A DNA stretch of 64,000 bases from JASGCP01 sp965263285. Lineage in GTDB: Bacteria; Bacteroidota; Bacteroidia; Chitinophagales; Chitinophagaceae. The notes under the pieces were generated by a model. The model made no database searches and was not told the DNA's origin. It saw only the letters and a list, made by a program, of their open reading frames with translations. The stretch covers positions 434,001-498,000 of the forward strand of contig CBDHHD010000016.1 of NCBI GenBank assembly GCA_965263285.1, read 5' to 3'. Shown here one piece after another: positions 25,851-34,054 of this stretch. The number at the start of each line of letters is the position of its first letter. The first letter of the stretch is position 1. A program made the translations under genes and the position numbers.

Positions 25851-26329
25851 GGCTACATCCTTTTTTGAGGTACTAAGAGGTTTTTAATAAATGGCAACTA
25901 CTCATGTATAGGTTCATACTCGTTTTATTTCTTTGTTTCTTTCTTTTGTCTTGATACAAAAGAAAGAAATAAAAAATCAAGCCTGCAGATAAAGAGCTAC
26001 AAAACTATGGCTCGCTACGCTATCGAGAATAAATGGGAGGCGGTTAGGTATGAATCGTTATGATGAGCTTATCCATAGGTATCTTTTATGTAAATACTTT
26101 ATGCTCATCATAACGATTCATATATAAAAACTTCGCCCCACATTCTCGCTGGTTGCTTCGCTCGCCTCGTTTTGTAACGCTCTTTATCTGAGGGCTGTCA
26201 TCATCAGATACTTCCTATTATTTTCATACTTATAATTATTCGATCATTCATACACTTCATTAAACCTATTGAGTTAACTAAGTTAGTTACAACTGTATTT
26301 CTCTTAGCACCTTAAAAAAAGATGTAGCC
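25851..26329 (+). mobile_element. Short ISL3-ended element, copy F (diverged ends, 479 bp)
   Basis: The left terminus GGCTACATCCTTTTTTGAGG is followed by TACTAAGAGGTTTTTAATAA instead of the usual G-run. The right terminus is AGCACCTTAAAAAAAGATGT followed by AGCC. The body has the CTTTTGTCTTGATACAAAAG palindrome and the 19-bp central hairpin. It represents a subfamily whose end is also seen as a relic at 49216. Confidence 0.8.
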
Positions 26330-26349
26330 CAATAAATGTAAGCCTATTA

Positions 26350-27843
26350 TCAATGCTTAAAATGTCGTTGTTTTGTTATCACCATTGCTAAGGTATTCTT
26401 TTTGCAATATTCAATACTATCTTGATCTCTCACAGAACCACCGGGTTGAATAAATGCAGTAATCCCATGCTGATGCGCTTTTTCTACACAATCTGCAAAA
26501 GGAAAGAAAGCATCACTAGCCAATACCGCACCTGTTAAATCTACCTTACATTGCTGTGCTTTTTCAATGGCTTGACGCAATGCATCAATACGAGAAGTTT
26601 GCCCACATCCTTTACCTACTAATTGTTTGTTCTTAACTAAAACTATGGCATTACTTTTTAGATGTTTACAAATGATATTAGCAAAAACTAAGTCATCTTT
26701 CTCTATCATAGTACATGGACGAGTTACTTCATTCCATTCAATATAATTCCCACTATCTACATCCTGCACTAAATTACCCGCTAATACCATTTTGTGTGTT
26801 AATAGAGGCCATGTAAAAACTGTATTTAATTGAAGTAAAATACGGTTTTTCTTTTGCGTTAATATTTGATATGCTTCGGGAGTAAATGAAGGTCCTATTA
26901 ATACCTCAAAAAAAATATCATGGATAGCCAAAGCAGTAGGCTCGTCTATTACTTGATTACACAACAATATCCCTCCAAAGGCACTTTCGGGATCGCCTGC
27001 TAATGAGGCTTTCCAAGCTTCTATAAGTGAGCTTCTTAATGCCATGCCACACACATTGGTATGCTTAATAATTAAAAACAATGCTTGCAATTCATTTCTA
27101 CAGTCGTTATACAATTGTAAAGCTGCTTCTATATCCACTAAATTATTATACGAAAGTTCTTTTCCATGTAATTGCGAAAAATAACGGAATAGATTGCCTT
27201 CATACCAAGCCTTTTGATGAGGGTTTTCACCATATCTTAGCATAGTTTTTGTGGTTTGCTGAAAATATTGATCAATGGCTATGTCATACTCTTTTACTAT
27301 TTGAAATACTTTTGCAGCATATTGTTTTCTTTGCTCTATAGTAGTAGTTCCCTTTTGTTTTTCTATTAATTCTTGAAAAGGCATATAGTCATCTTTACTT
27401 GCAATAACTACAACCGACTCATAATTTTTAGCTGCCGCTCTTAACATAGCGGGACCTCCTATATCTATTTTTTCTATAATTTTCTTTTCTTCTTTTGTTT
27501 GCTGTACTGTTTCTTGAAATGGATACAAATCTACAATTACTAAATCTATAGAGGGGATATGATACATTTCCATCTCTTGTATATCTTGTACTTCTTGTCT
27601 CCTTCCTAAAATACCGCCAAAGATAAGCGGATGAAGTGTTTTCACTCGTCCTCCTAATATAGAAGGAAATGCAGTAAGTGATTCTACAGCCACGCAAGGA
27701 ATATTATGTTCTAATAAAAACGATTGTGTTCCTCCTGTAGAATAGATTGTTATTCCTTGTTCTACTAGTGTTTTAGCCAATTGGTCAATGCCTGTTTTAT
27801 AAAAAACTGAAATCAATGCTGCTTTTATTTTTTGCTCTGCCAT
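26350..27843 (-). CDS. purH: Bifunctional AICAR transformylase/IMP cyclohydrolase
   Basis: PurH performs the last two steps of de novo IMP synthesis, formylating AICAR with 10-formyl-THF and closing the ring. The N-terminal cyclohydrolase domain has ALISVFYKTG, STGGTQSFL and GGRVKTLHPLIFGGIL. The transformylase domain has RYGENPHQKAWY, ELSYNNLVDIEAAL, IIKHTNVCGMA and ASDAFFPFADCVEKA. The 497-aa length is near the usual size. The 10-formyl-THF it uses would come from Fhs, encoded at 44.1-45.8 kb. Repeat elements flank it closely on both sides: copy F ends 20 bp after its stop codon and copy G begins about 95 bp before its start. Confidence 0.95.
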   Translation of the reverse strand: MAEQKIKAALISVFYKTGIDQLAKTLVEQGITIYSTGGTQSFLLEHNIPCVAVESLTAFPSILGGRVKTLHPLIFGGILGRRQEVQDIQEMEMYHIPSIDLVIVDLYPFQETVQQTKEEKKIIEKIDIGGPAMLRAAAKNYESVVVIASKDDYMPFQELIEKQKGTTTIEQRKQYAAKVFQIVKEYDIAIDQYFQQTTKTMLRYGENPHQKAWYEGNLFRYFSQLHGKELSYNNLVDIEAALQLYNDCRNELQALFLIIKHTNVCGMALRSSLIEAWKASLAGDPESAFGGILLCNQVIDEPTALAIHDIFFEVLIGPSFTPEAYQILTQKKNRILLQLNTVFTWPLLTHKMVLAGNLVQDVDSGNYIEWNEVTRPCTMIEKDDLVFANIICKHLKSNAIVLVKNKQLVGKGCGQTSRIDALRQAIEKAQQCKVDLTGAVLASDAFFPFADCVEKAHQHGITAFIQPGGSVRDQDSIEYCKKNTLAMVITKQRHFKH

Positions 27844-27939
27844 ATATCAATATTTATAAAATACGAAAATAAGACAATTGTCATGGTTCATCACATTATT
27901 AAGGAAAAAATATGACAAGCCATTACTCGGACACATTAA

Positions 27940-28253
27940 GGCTACATCTTTTTTTGAGGTGCTGGGGGAGGGTATTTGTGTTTTTGTAATGACTCAGGTA
28001 TAGGTTCATCATTTATTTTTTATATCCTTTTCTTTCTTTTGTCTTGATACAAAAGAAAGAAACAAAGAAAAAATAAAGCCTGAAGATAAAGAGCTACAAA
28101 ACTACGCCTCCACATTCTCGCTGGTCGCTTCGCTCACCTCGTTTTGTAACGCTCTTTATCTGAGGGCAGTCCTCATCAGACATTTCCTATTATTTCCATG
28201 TTTATATTTATTTAATCATCCATGCTTCCAGCACCTCAAAAAAAGCCGTAGCC
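27940..28253 (+). mobile_element. Short ISL3-ended element, copy G, with target duplication
   Basis: This 314-bp element is flanked by the identical 8-mer CACATTAA at 27932-27939 and 28254-28261. It lacks the central hairpin with the same junction as copy D (CAAAACTACG to CCTCCACATTCTCG). The right-hand duplication contains the murI stop codon, so the insertion landed on the last codon of murI and regenerated it. Confidence 0.9.
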
Positions 28254-28257
28254 CACA

Positions 28258-29097
28258 TTAATCAAAACTTATATGATTAGATTGTATAGGGTGGTGTAAG
28301 AAAATCATGGCTTTTTTATTAAAATCTGTTGCCGTATCTGTTGTATAATAAGACACTTCACCATTCTTGGTGAGCTGACTATCTATTTCTGCATGATGCC
28401 ATAGATATTTTTGTAAGCTATTGGCTACAATATCTCCTTGAGAAATAACTTGTATAGTTTTTTTTGTGTGATAAGAAGCACATAGAGATTGTATTTGATC
28501 CATAATAAGTGGATAATGCGTACATCCTAATAATATGGTATCAATATCAGCCGATTGATGCAAAAGCTGTTGTATATACTTTTGAATAAAAAAACGAGAA
28601 CCCTCTGTTTGATGTTCGTGATTCTCTATCAAAGGAACAAGCATAGGGCAAGCTTGTTGAAATATGTTTACATGTGGGAAGAACTTTTTTATTTCAATGG
28701 GATAAGATTGCGAAGTAACCGTGCCTTGTGTTGCCAGAATACCTATATGTTTAGATGGTGAGAGATTCCCTATTATTTCTGCCGTTGGTCTAATCACACC
28801 TAATACTCGTTTATACGGGAGAAGGGGATGCATATCATGTTGTTGAATACTCCTTAATGCTTTTGCAGAAGCCGTATTACAAGCTAAAATAACTAAAGGA
28901 CAATGCTGATGAAAAAGCCATTCCACTCCTTCTTTAGTATATTGATAGATTGTTTCAAAGCTTCTATCTCCATAAGGAGAACGAGCATTATCACCCAAAT
29001 ACATGTAGTCGTATTGAGGCAAGTGCTGTAATAGTTTACCTAAAATAGTAAGCCCCCCATAACCACTATCAAATATACCAATCGAGTGTTTTGTCAT
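28258..29097 (-). CDS. murI: Glutamate racemase
   Basis: MurI makes D-glutamate for peptidoglycan. The 279-aa protein has the N-terminal DSGYGGLTILGKL, the first catalytic cysteine in VILACNTASAKAL and the second in LLGCTHYPLI. The LGDNARSPYGDRS block is also characteristic. It follows the two ompH-like genes on the same strand after a gap of about 150 bp, which is the usual Bacteroidota order. The gap contains an AT-only inverted repeat (AATGAATAT/ATATTCATT, about 29211-29241). Its stop codon lies inside the target duplication of the adjacent repeat element, and the protein appears intact. Confidence 0.95.
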   Translation of the reverse strand: MTKHSIGIFDSGYGGLTILGKLLQHLPQYDYMYLGDNARSPYGDRSFETIYQYTKEGVEWLFHQHCPLVILACNTASAKALRSIQQHDMHPLLPYKRVLGVIRPTAEIIGNLSPSKHIGILATQGTVTSQSYPIEIKKFFPHVNIFQQACPMLVPLIENHEHQTEGSRFFIQKYIQQLLHQSADIDTILLGCTHYPLIMDQIQSLCASYHTKKTIQVISQGDIVANSLQKYLWHHAEIDSQLTKNGEVSYYTTDTATDFNKKAMIFLHHPIQSNHISFD

Positions 29098-29250
29098 TAA
29101 AACGATATTTGAATATTAAATAATAAATACCGTAGTAATTTAATTATAAAAAACATAATTAAAACATCCTTATAGCATCATAAGACTTAAAATAGTTATA
29201 AATACCATAATGAATATAATTATAGTATTTATATTCATTTCTAAGCTTAT

Positions 29251-29874
29251 TTAATTGTTATTATCTGTATTGCCTCCAAGTTGAGCAGGTAATTGAACAT
29301 GTAACGCTTGTGCTACCACTACAAATAGGTTATCAACATTTGAGCCAAATTCTACTGCACTTGGTTTTAAAATAAGATCATAATGACGATTCTTTAATAT
29401 TTGCTGATAAACGGTAGCAATTTGTTCAAATAGCGGTTGCGCTAATTGCGCTCTTTTATTGTCAGATCTATTTTGTGCAATTTGTTGCCAGTAATATAAG
29501 TTAATATATAACTGATTTCTTTGCTGCAATAAAAGGTCTGTGATACTTTTAGGCTTACCTGCTAATGAGTCGACTCTATAACTACTATCAATTCTTTTAA
29601 ATTCAGACACATAAAAATCATGCTCAGGTGTTAATGTATCGGCTTCAAATGCTTGTACTAAACTATCTACAGCTTTATATCCTGGCATTGCTTGAACCAT
29701 TAGTTCAAAATCAAATACAGCATATTTTGATTTTTGTTGGTTGTTACTTCCATTGCTATTGTTGGCAACAGGTGGAACCCCTCTATTTATATGATTGTTG
29801 TTTTGTGCTTTACTTATATAAGTTATAGAAAATAAAAATAGCAAAAATGCTCCTCTTAGTAAATTGTTTTTCAT
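29251..29874 (-). CDS. OmpH/Skp-family periplasmic chaperone (second)
   Basis: This 207-aa protein has a signal peptide (LLRGAFLLFLFSITYISKAQ) and an Asn-rich linker. It then has an OmpH-like core starting YAVFDFELMVQAMPGYKAVD, with a helical, Q-rich middle and the typical end ILKNRHYDLILKPSAVEFGS. Skp-type proteins escort outer-membrane proteins through the periplasm to the BAM complex. Compared with its neighbour it is longer and less canonical, with an N-rich C-terminal tail. The two genes form a pair 50 bp apart. In this phylum bamA normally precedes the pair, but it is absent here. Confidence 0.8.
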   Translation of the reverse strand: MKNNLLRGAFLLFLFSITYISKAQNNNHINRGVPPVANNSNGSNNQQKSKYAVFDFELMVQAMPGYKAVDSLVQAFEADTLTPEHDFYVSEFKRIDSSYRVDSLAGKPKSITDLLLQQRNQLYINLYYWQQIAQNRSDNKRAQLAQPLFEQIATVYQQILKNRHYDLILKPSAVEFGSNVDNLFVVVAQALHVQLPAQLGGNTDNNN

Positions 29875-29924
29875 GTGTGATAAATAAATTAAATAATATT
29901 TTTTGCAAATATACTAATGTATTC

Positions 29925-30437
29925 TTAATTTTGAATACCTAATTCTTTTAAAACATCATCACTTTTATCTAATTTAGGATCTGAATAAACAACGGTAATC
30001 CCTTCACTTCTATCAAAAACAATATCATACCCTTTTGCTATAGACAACCTTTGTATGGCATTAAATATACGATCTTCAATAGGTCGTACTAGTATTTCCC
30101 TTTGCTTAAATATATCTCCTTGATAACCAAATCGTTGAGTTTGAAGATCTCTTAATTCTTTTTCTTTATTTTCTATTTCGATCATTCGTTTGTTTTTTAA
30201 TTCATCTGTTAGAAAGTATTGCTCTACTTTAAAATTTCTATTCATTTGGTCAATTTCTAATTGAATATTGTCTAAATCTTTTTGCCAATGTTCTGCAATT
30301 GATTCTATTTTGACATCTACTTGTTTATACTCTGGAATTTTACTAAGTATATATTTCATATCAATAATAGCATATCTTTGTGCCAATGCAATATGACTTA
30401 CATAACAAAACATCAGAAGTAAAAGTATCTTTTTCAT
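29925..30437 (-). CDS. OmpH/Skp-family periplasmic chaperone (first)
   Basis: This 170-aa protein has a signal peptide ending LMFCYVSHIALAQR, followed by the Skp-type core YAIIDMKYILSKIPEYKQVD. A long charged coiled-coil region (about 45-115; LEIDQMNRNFKVEQYFLTDE) follows. The end SIAKGYDIVFDRSEG matches the family's conserved C-terminal strand. It should form a trimeric jellyfish-like chaperone in the periplasm. It is the first gene of the ompH, ompH, murI set. The upstream gap of about 240 bp is divergent with the MlaF-like gene. Confidence 0.88.
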   Translation of the reverse strand: MKKILLLLMFCYVSHIALAQRYAIIDMKYILSKIPEYKQVDVKIESIAEHWQKDLDNIQLEIDQMNRNFKVEQYFLTDELKNKRMIEIENKEKELRDLQTQRFGYQGDIFKQREILVRPIEDRIFNAIQRLSIAKGYDIVFDRSEGITVVYSDPKLDKSDDVLKELGIQN

Positions 30438-30649
30438 CTTTTTAAGAAGAGTTAAAGTAAATAAATTTATAAAAAAACACCATTATTTAAAAGAAATATA
30501 TCAACATTATGCATATTATTTTTGGTAATATACATACTAACAAAATCTTTCTTTGCATGTAAATTTATTATAAATTAAAACGGTCTATTTTTTATTTATA
30601 ATAATAACACAAACCAAAATTATGATTTTTTTAAACAACTATGAAATAT

Positions 30650-30657
30650 TACCTTTG
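30650..30657 (+). promoter_or_regulatory. -7 promoter motif of the MlaF-like gene
   Basis: TACCTTTG fits the Bacteroidota consensus and lies 21 bp before the start codon. Confidence 0.45.
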
Positions 30658-30678
30658 AATAAATTACACATATAATAT

Positions 30679-31446
30679 ATGATTGAAGTAAAAAATCTTT
30701 CTAAATCATTTGGCGATAAATGTATATTAAAAAACATTAATACTATTTTTGAATCGGGCAAATGTAACTTAATTATAGGTGCAAGCGGTAGTGGTAAAAC
30801 AGTATTAAGCAAATGTATATTAGGGCTATTCCCTATTAACGAAGGAGAAGTGTTTTTTAAAGGACAATTATTTTCTTCAATGAACAAAGCAAGTGTACAA
30901 TTATTGAGACAACAAACAGGTGTTTTATTTCAAGGGTCTGCATTATTTGACTCAAGTACCATTGAAGAAAATATTGCCTTTCCCATAAAGATGTTCACCC
31001 GTAAAACAAAAAAAGAAATTATATATAAAGTAAATGAAACTTTAGAAAGAGTAGGTTTAACAGGAACAAATAAATTATATCCTGCCGAAGTAAGTGGAGG
31101 CATGAAAAAAAGAGTAGCTATTGCGAGAGCTATTGTGCTAAATCCACACTATTTGTTTTGCGACGAGCCCAATTCAGGTCTTGATCCTTTAACTTCTATT
31201 AAAATGGATAAACTAATTAAAGAGCTTACTGTAGAGTATCAAACTACTACTATTGTTGTTACGCACGATATGAACTCTACTATGGAAATCGGGGATAATA
31301 TTATATTTATTCATCAAACAGAAATAGAGTGGCGCGGAAGCAATCAAGATATTATATATTCCAACAATCAAATATTAAATCAATTTATATTCTCTTCAAA
31401 TTATTTACAAGAATACAAGAGAATAAAATCTTCCTCCATTACATAA
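30679..31446 (+). CDS. ABC transporter ATP-binding protein, MlaF-like
   Basis: This 255-aa ATPase has Walker A GASGSGKT at 34-41, a signature segment VSGGMKKRVAIARAI and Walker B LFCDEPNSGLDP. The GVLFQGSALFDSSTIEENI segment and the SGGMKKR variant are characteristic of MlaF, the ATPase that drives phospholipid transport between the two membranes. In Bacteroidota an MlaE permease usually sits just before it and an MlaD-type protein just after. Neither is present: upstream is the divergent ompH gene and downstream is the repeat mosaic. The partners may be elsewhere or have been separated by rearrangement. Confidence 0.82.
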   Translation: MIEVKNLSKSFGDKCILKNINTIFESGKCNLIIGASGSGKTVLSKCILGLFPINEGEVFFKGQLFSSMNKASVQLLRQQTGVLFQGSALFDSSTIEENIAFPIKMFTRKTKKEIIYKVNETLERVGLTGTNKLYPAEVSGGMKKRVAIARAIVLNPHYLFCDEPNSGLDPLTSIKMDKLIKELTVEYQTTTIVVTHDMNSTMEIGDNIIFIHQTEIEWRGSNQDIIYSNNQILNQFIFSSNYLQEYKRIKSSSIT

Positions 31447-31470
31447 AGAGGCTATCGATCAAATATAATG

Positions 31471-31513
31471 ACATAACTAAATTTAGTGTGAAGAAAAATT
31501 TAGGTTACTAAAA
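31471..31513. mobile_element. Left end of a GGCATAAC-type element
   Basis: ACATAACTAAATTTAGTGTG then AAGAAAAATTTAGGTTACTA matches 13105-13144. As at the 13-kb locus, it is cut by an ISL3-type terminus, and the join lies at the same place in both loci. Confidence 0.7.
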
Positions 31514-31972
31514 GGCTACATCTTTTTTTGGTATAACGACTTTTTTAGTGAGCAGGTATTAAAATACACCTTTTTTTTGTAATGACTCAGGTAATAGGTT
31601 CATCATTTATTTTTTATATCCTTTTCTTTCTTTTGTCTTGATACAAAAGAAAGAAACAAAGAAAAAATCAAGCCTGCAGATAAAGAGCTACAAAACTACG
31701 GCTCGCTACGCTAGCGAGAATGAATGGGAGGCGGTTAGGTATGAATCGTTATGATGAGCTTATCCATAGGTATCTTTTATGTACATACTTTATGCTCATC
31801 ATAACGATTCATGTATAAAAACTTCGCCCCACATTCTCGCTGGTCGCTTCGCTCACCTCGTTTTGTAACGCTCTTTATCTGAGGGCAGTCCTCATCAGAT
31901 ATTTCCTATTATTTCCATGTTTATATTTATTTAATAATCCATGCTTCCAGCACCTCAAAAAAAGTCGTAGCC
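31514..31972 (+). mobile_element. Short ISL3-ended element, copy H (chimeric left end)
   Basis: The terminus begins GGCTACATCTTTTTTT but then switches at about 31530 into a GGTATAAC-family end (GGTATAACGACTTTTTTAGT, to about 31567). The usual body follows from TTTTTTGTAATGACTCAGG onward, with the full hairpin. The right terminus is CACCTCAAAAAAAGTCGTAG followed by CC. Copy K at 40942 has the same kind of fusion at its left end. Confidence 0.8.
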
Positions 31973-32101
31973 ATACTATCTAATTCTGAGGCAATTTATT
32001 CTAATGTAACTTTCATAATTTATTGATTTAAGGGTTATAAAATATTTGCAAATTATCTAATTTTTTAAAAGCCCTTTTACACACTTTTATGAACACTACC
32101 T
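31973..32101 (-). mobile_element. Right end of an IS256-like element
   Basis: This is nearly identical to 7670-7798, including the transposase start encoding MKVTLEQI (with one change) and the outer end TTTTACACACTTTTATGAAC followed by ACTACC. It borders copy H exactly as the 7-kb example borders copy B, and its outer edge truncates the GH92 pseudogene. Confidence 0.6.
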
Positions 32102-33028
32102 ATTGGGTAGATTCATCTACATCATTAAAAATATTAGGAGATAAACAAGCGTGATAAACAGAAGTATAAAAAACTATTTTTTTATTTATATCTGTCATAT
32201 CCACTGTAATTACTTGCAATTGTTTTTCCCAAGTATCTACTGCCTTTGCTAGCATATTAGCAAAGGATTGTTGATTAATTCTGTCTGTAAATTTTTAGTT
32301 GCCCCTTCTATTGAGTGAAACGAGATACCTGTTTTAACTTGAATGGGGTGATTAGTTACGGCAAAATTAAAAAAAACATTTAGTCCCTTCCCCGATAAGT
32401 AACGAATTGAATCTACCGACTGTACAGGTTCGTTAAACACCATATCAAAATACACTTTTTCGTTTTTATCCCAACCAGATGAAAAGCGATAGCCTACCCA
32501 TTCGTAGTCACTTATTTTTTTAATATAGCAAGCCACTGTACGATCCCAATTAATGCTCCATCCTAAGTCGAGTTGTATTTGAGGCCGTACACCTATTGGA
32601 TAGGTAAATATGCTATACCCACATCTTGTTGTAGTAGTCATTTCAGCCTTTACGCCATTAGTTAGCACTACACTATAATAACCAGGATATGCTGTTTCTT
32701 GTTCATGATAAAATGAAGTAGCATAATGATTACTATCTATTGTTTGCCCATACATAGGAAGTAAAGAAATATCACATAAGTCTCCAATACCAGTACCATC
32801 TAAATGGGTATATGAAAAACCTGCTATAGCAGTATCTATATAATTGTATCCACTACACTAATCCCATCCATGCGTTCCGTTATCAGGGCTTAACTACACC
32901 ATTCCAAAAGGTACGGTAGCACCTGAATAAGTATGCCCATGCCACCCCGTTCCAATAAAAGGATTTACCAAATGAACAAGTGGTTGTGCATAACTCATGG
33001 TAATAAAACACAACATCCAAAATACCAT
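32102..33028 (-). pseudogene. GH92 alpha-mannosidase, truncated and disrupted
   Basis: Read on the minus strand from 33028, the frame gives a signal peptide (MVFWMLCFIT) and MSYAQPLVHLVNPFIGTG. It then meets TAG stops at 32894-32896 (in FGMV*LSPD, expected Gln) and 32858-32860 (in GWD*CSGY, expected Trp). The same frame resumes as MYGQ and contains GYYSVVLTNGVKAEMTTTTR and CGYSIF. At about 32250 a frameshift leads into AKAVDTWEKQLQVITVD and VFYTSVYHACLSPNIF. These motifs follow the N-terminal half of GH92 mannosidases. The catalytic C-terminal half is missing, cut by the IS256-like end. The gene is dead. Confidence 0.85.
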
Positions 33029-33116
33029 ACCGATACGAATATTTTTTTACATCTATATAATTGTTTTTTCATAATGTAACAATTGAATAATTTTTATTAA
33101 TTGAATTACAAAAGTA

Positions 33117-34049
33117 TTATAAAAGAGGTAAAAAATTTTCAGCTATCATACATCGAGCACTTCCTCCTCCTATTTGTTCAATTGTGTATAATGATTGAGG
33201 ATATAGGGTAACCCATTTTTCTAATATTTGTTTTTGTATAGGCGTTAATATATTATAAGCATCTTTAGAAAGAATAACACAAGGTTTTATTTGGGTACTA
33301 CTTTTAAAACCCAGCATATTCCCTGCAAAATGGCGCACTTGTTGCATAGAGATATCAATAATTTCTCTTTTGCTATCTAAAAGACTTTGTCGGATATATT
33401 GTCTTTCTTTTTCATTACGAATCGTTTCTAAAGCAACAACAGAATATGATTCTCCTATATGCATCATTACATTTGTATGATATATATCTTTATTATTTTC
33501 ATCAGTGGCATGAAAAACAATTGGCTCATACTCTATTTTCTTTGCAACAATATCTATAAGAGACAAATCAGTTCGTATAGATAGATTGGCATATATTTTT
33601 TTATATATATGATCAAACACCATACTTCCTGTACTTTCTAAATATTTACCCCTTTCCTCATATATAGACAAGTCTAGTATATCTTTTACTTGCCCTTTTT
33701 GTTGAATGATTTTAATAAGGTCTTTTTTTCTTTCTAATCTTCTATTGGTTGCCATAAGTGGATATAATACCATGAGCCCATTCGCATGCAAACTAAACCA
33801 ATTATTTAAAAAAATAGCATCCGGCTTTATATCACAAGTTGAGTCTTGCAATATATCTACATGAATGCCTAAGGCACTCATATGTTGTGTACAAGCATCA
33901 AACTCTTCTTGTGCTTTTTGCTGTATTTCTACAGGAGTATATTTTTTCTCTTTTAATTGAAAAGCATTTGTAGATGCAGTTTCTGTATTAAAGCCAAAAC
34001 ATGAGGGTCGCAACATAAATACCCGATTAGCGATCTGGTTAGAACTCAT
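33117..34049 (-). CDS. ctlX: CtlX-type citrulline/amidino hydrolase
   Basis: This 310-aa protein belongs to the amidinotransferase/arginine-deiminase fold. The start chosen is MSSNQIANRVFMLRPSCFGF at 34049, which avoids overlap with the upstream arginine deiminase gene. Motifs are LRPSCFGFNTET, NTASTNAF-like binding residues, FLNNWFSLHANGLMVLYP, STGSMVFDH, HTNVMMHIGE and the C-terminal cysteine in GGGSARCMIAENF. This set fits the CtlX group, proposed to use citrulline. It directly follows the arginine deiminase gene, whose product citrulline would be its substrate, so the pair could degrade arginine stepwise. The exact reaction in this organism is inferred. Confidence 0.8.
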   Translation of the reverse strand: MSSNQIANRVFMLRPSCFGFNTETASTNAFQLKEKKYTPVEIQQKAQEEFDACTQHMSALGIHVDILQDSTCDIKPDAIFLNNWFSLHANGLMVLYPLMATNRRLERKKDLIKIIQQKGQVKDILDLSIYEERGKYLESTGSMVFDHIYKKIYANLSIRTDLSLIDIVAKKIEYEPIVFHATDENNKDIYHTNVMMHIGESYSVVALETIRNEKERQYIRQSLLDSKREIIDISMQQVRHFAGNMLGFKSSTQIKPCVILSKDAYNILTPIQKQILEKWVTLYPQSLYTIEQIGGGSARCMIAENFLPLL

Positions 34050-34054
34050 AAATA

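Noticed and set aside
32858..32896. TAG codons read through as amino acids (altered code)
   Set aside because: One replaces a Gln and the other a Trp, a frameshift follows, and TAG ends a normal gene at 18978. Ordinary decay explains the stops.
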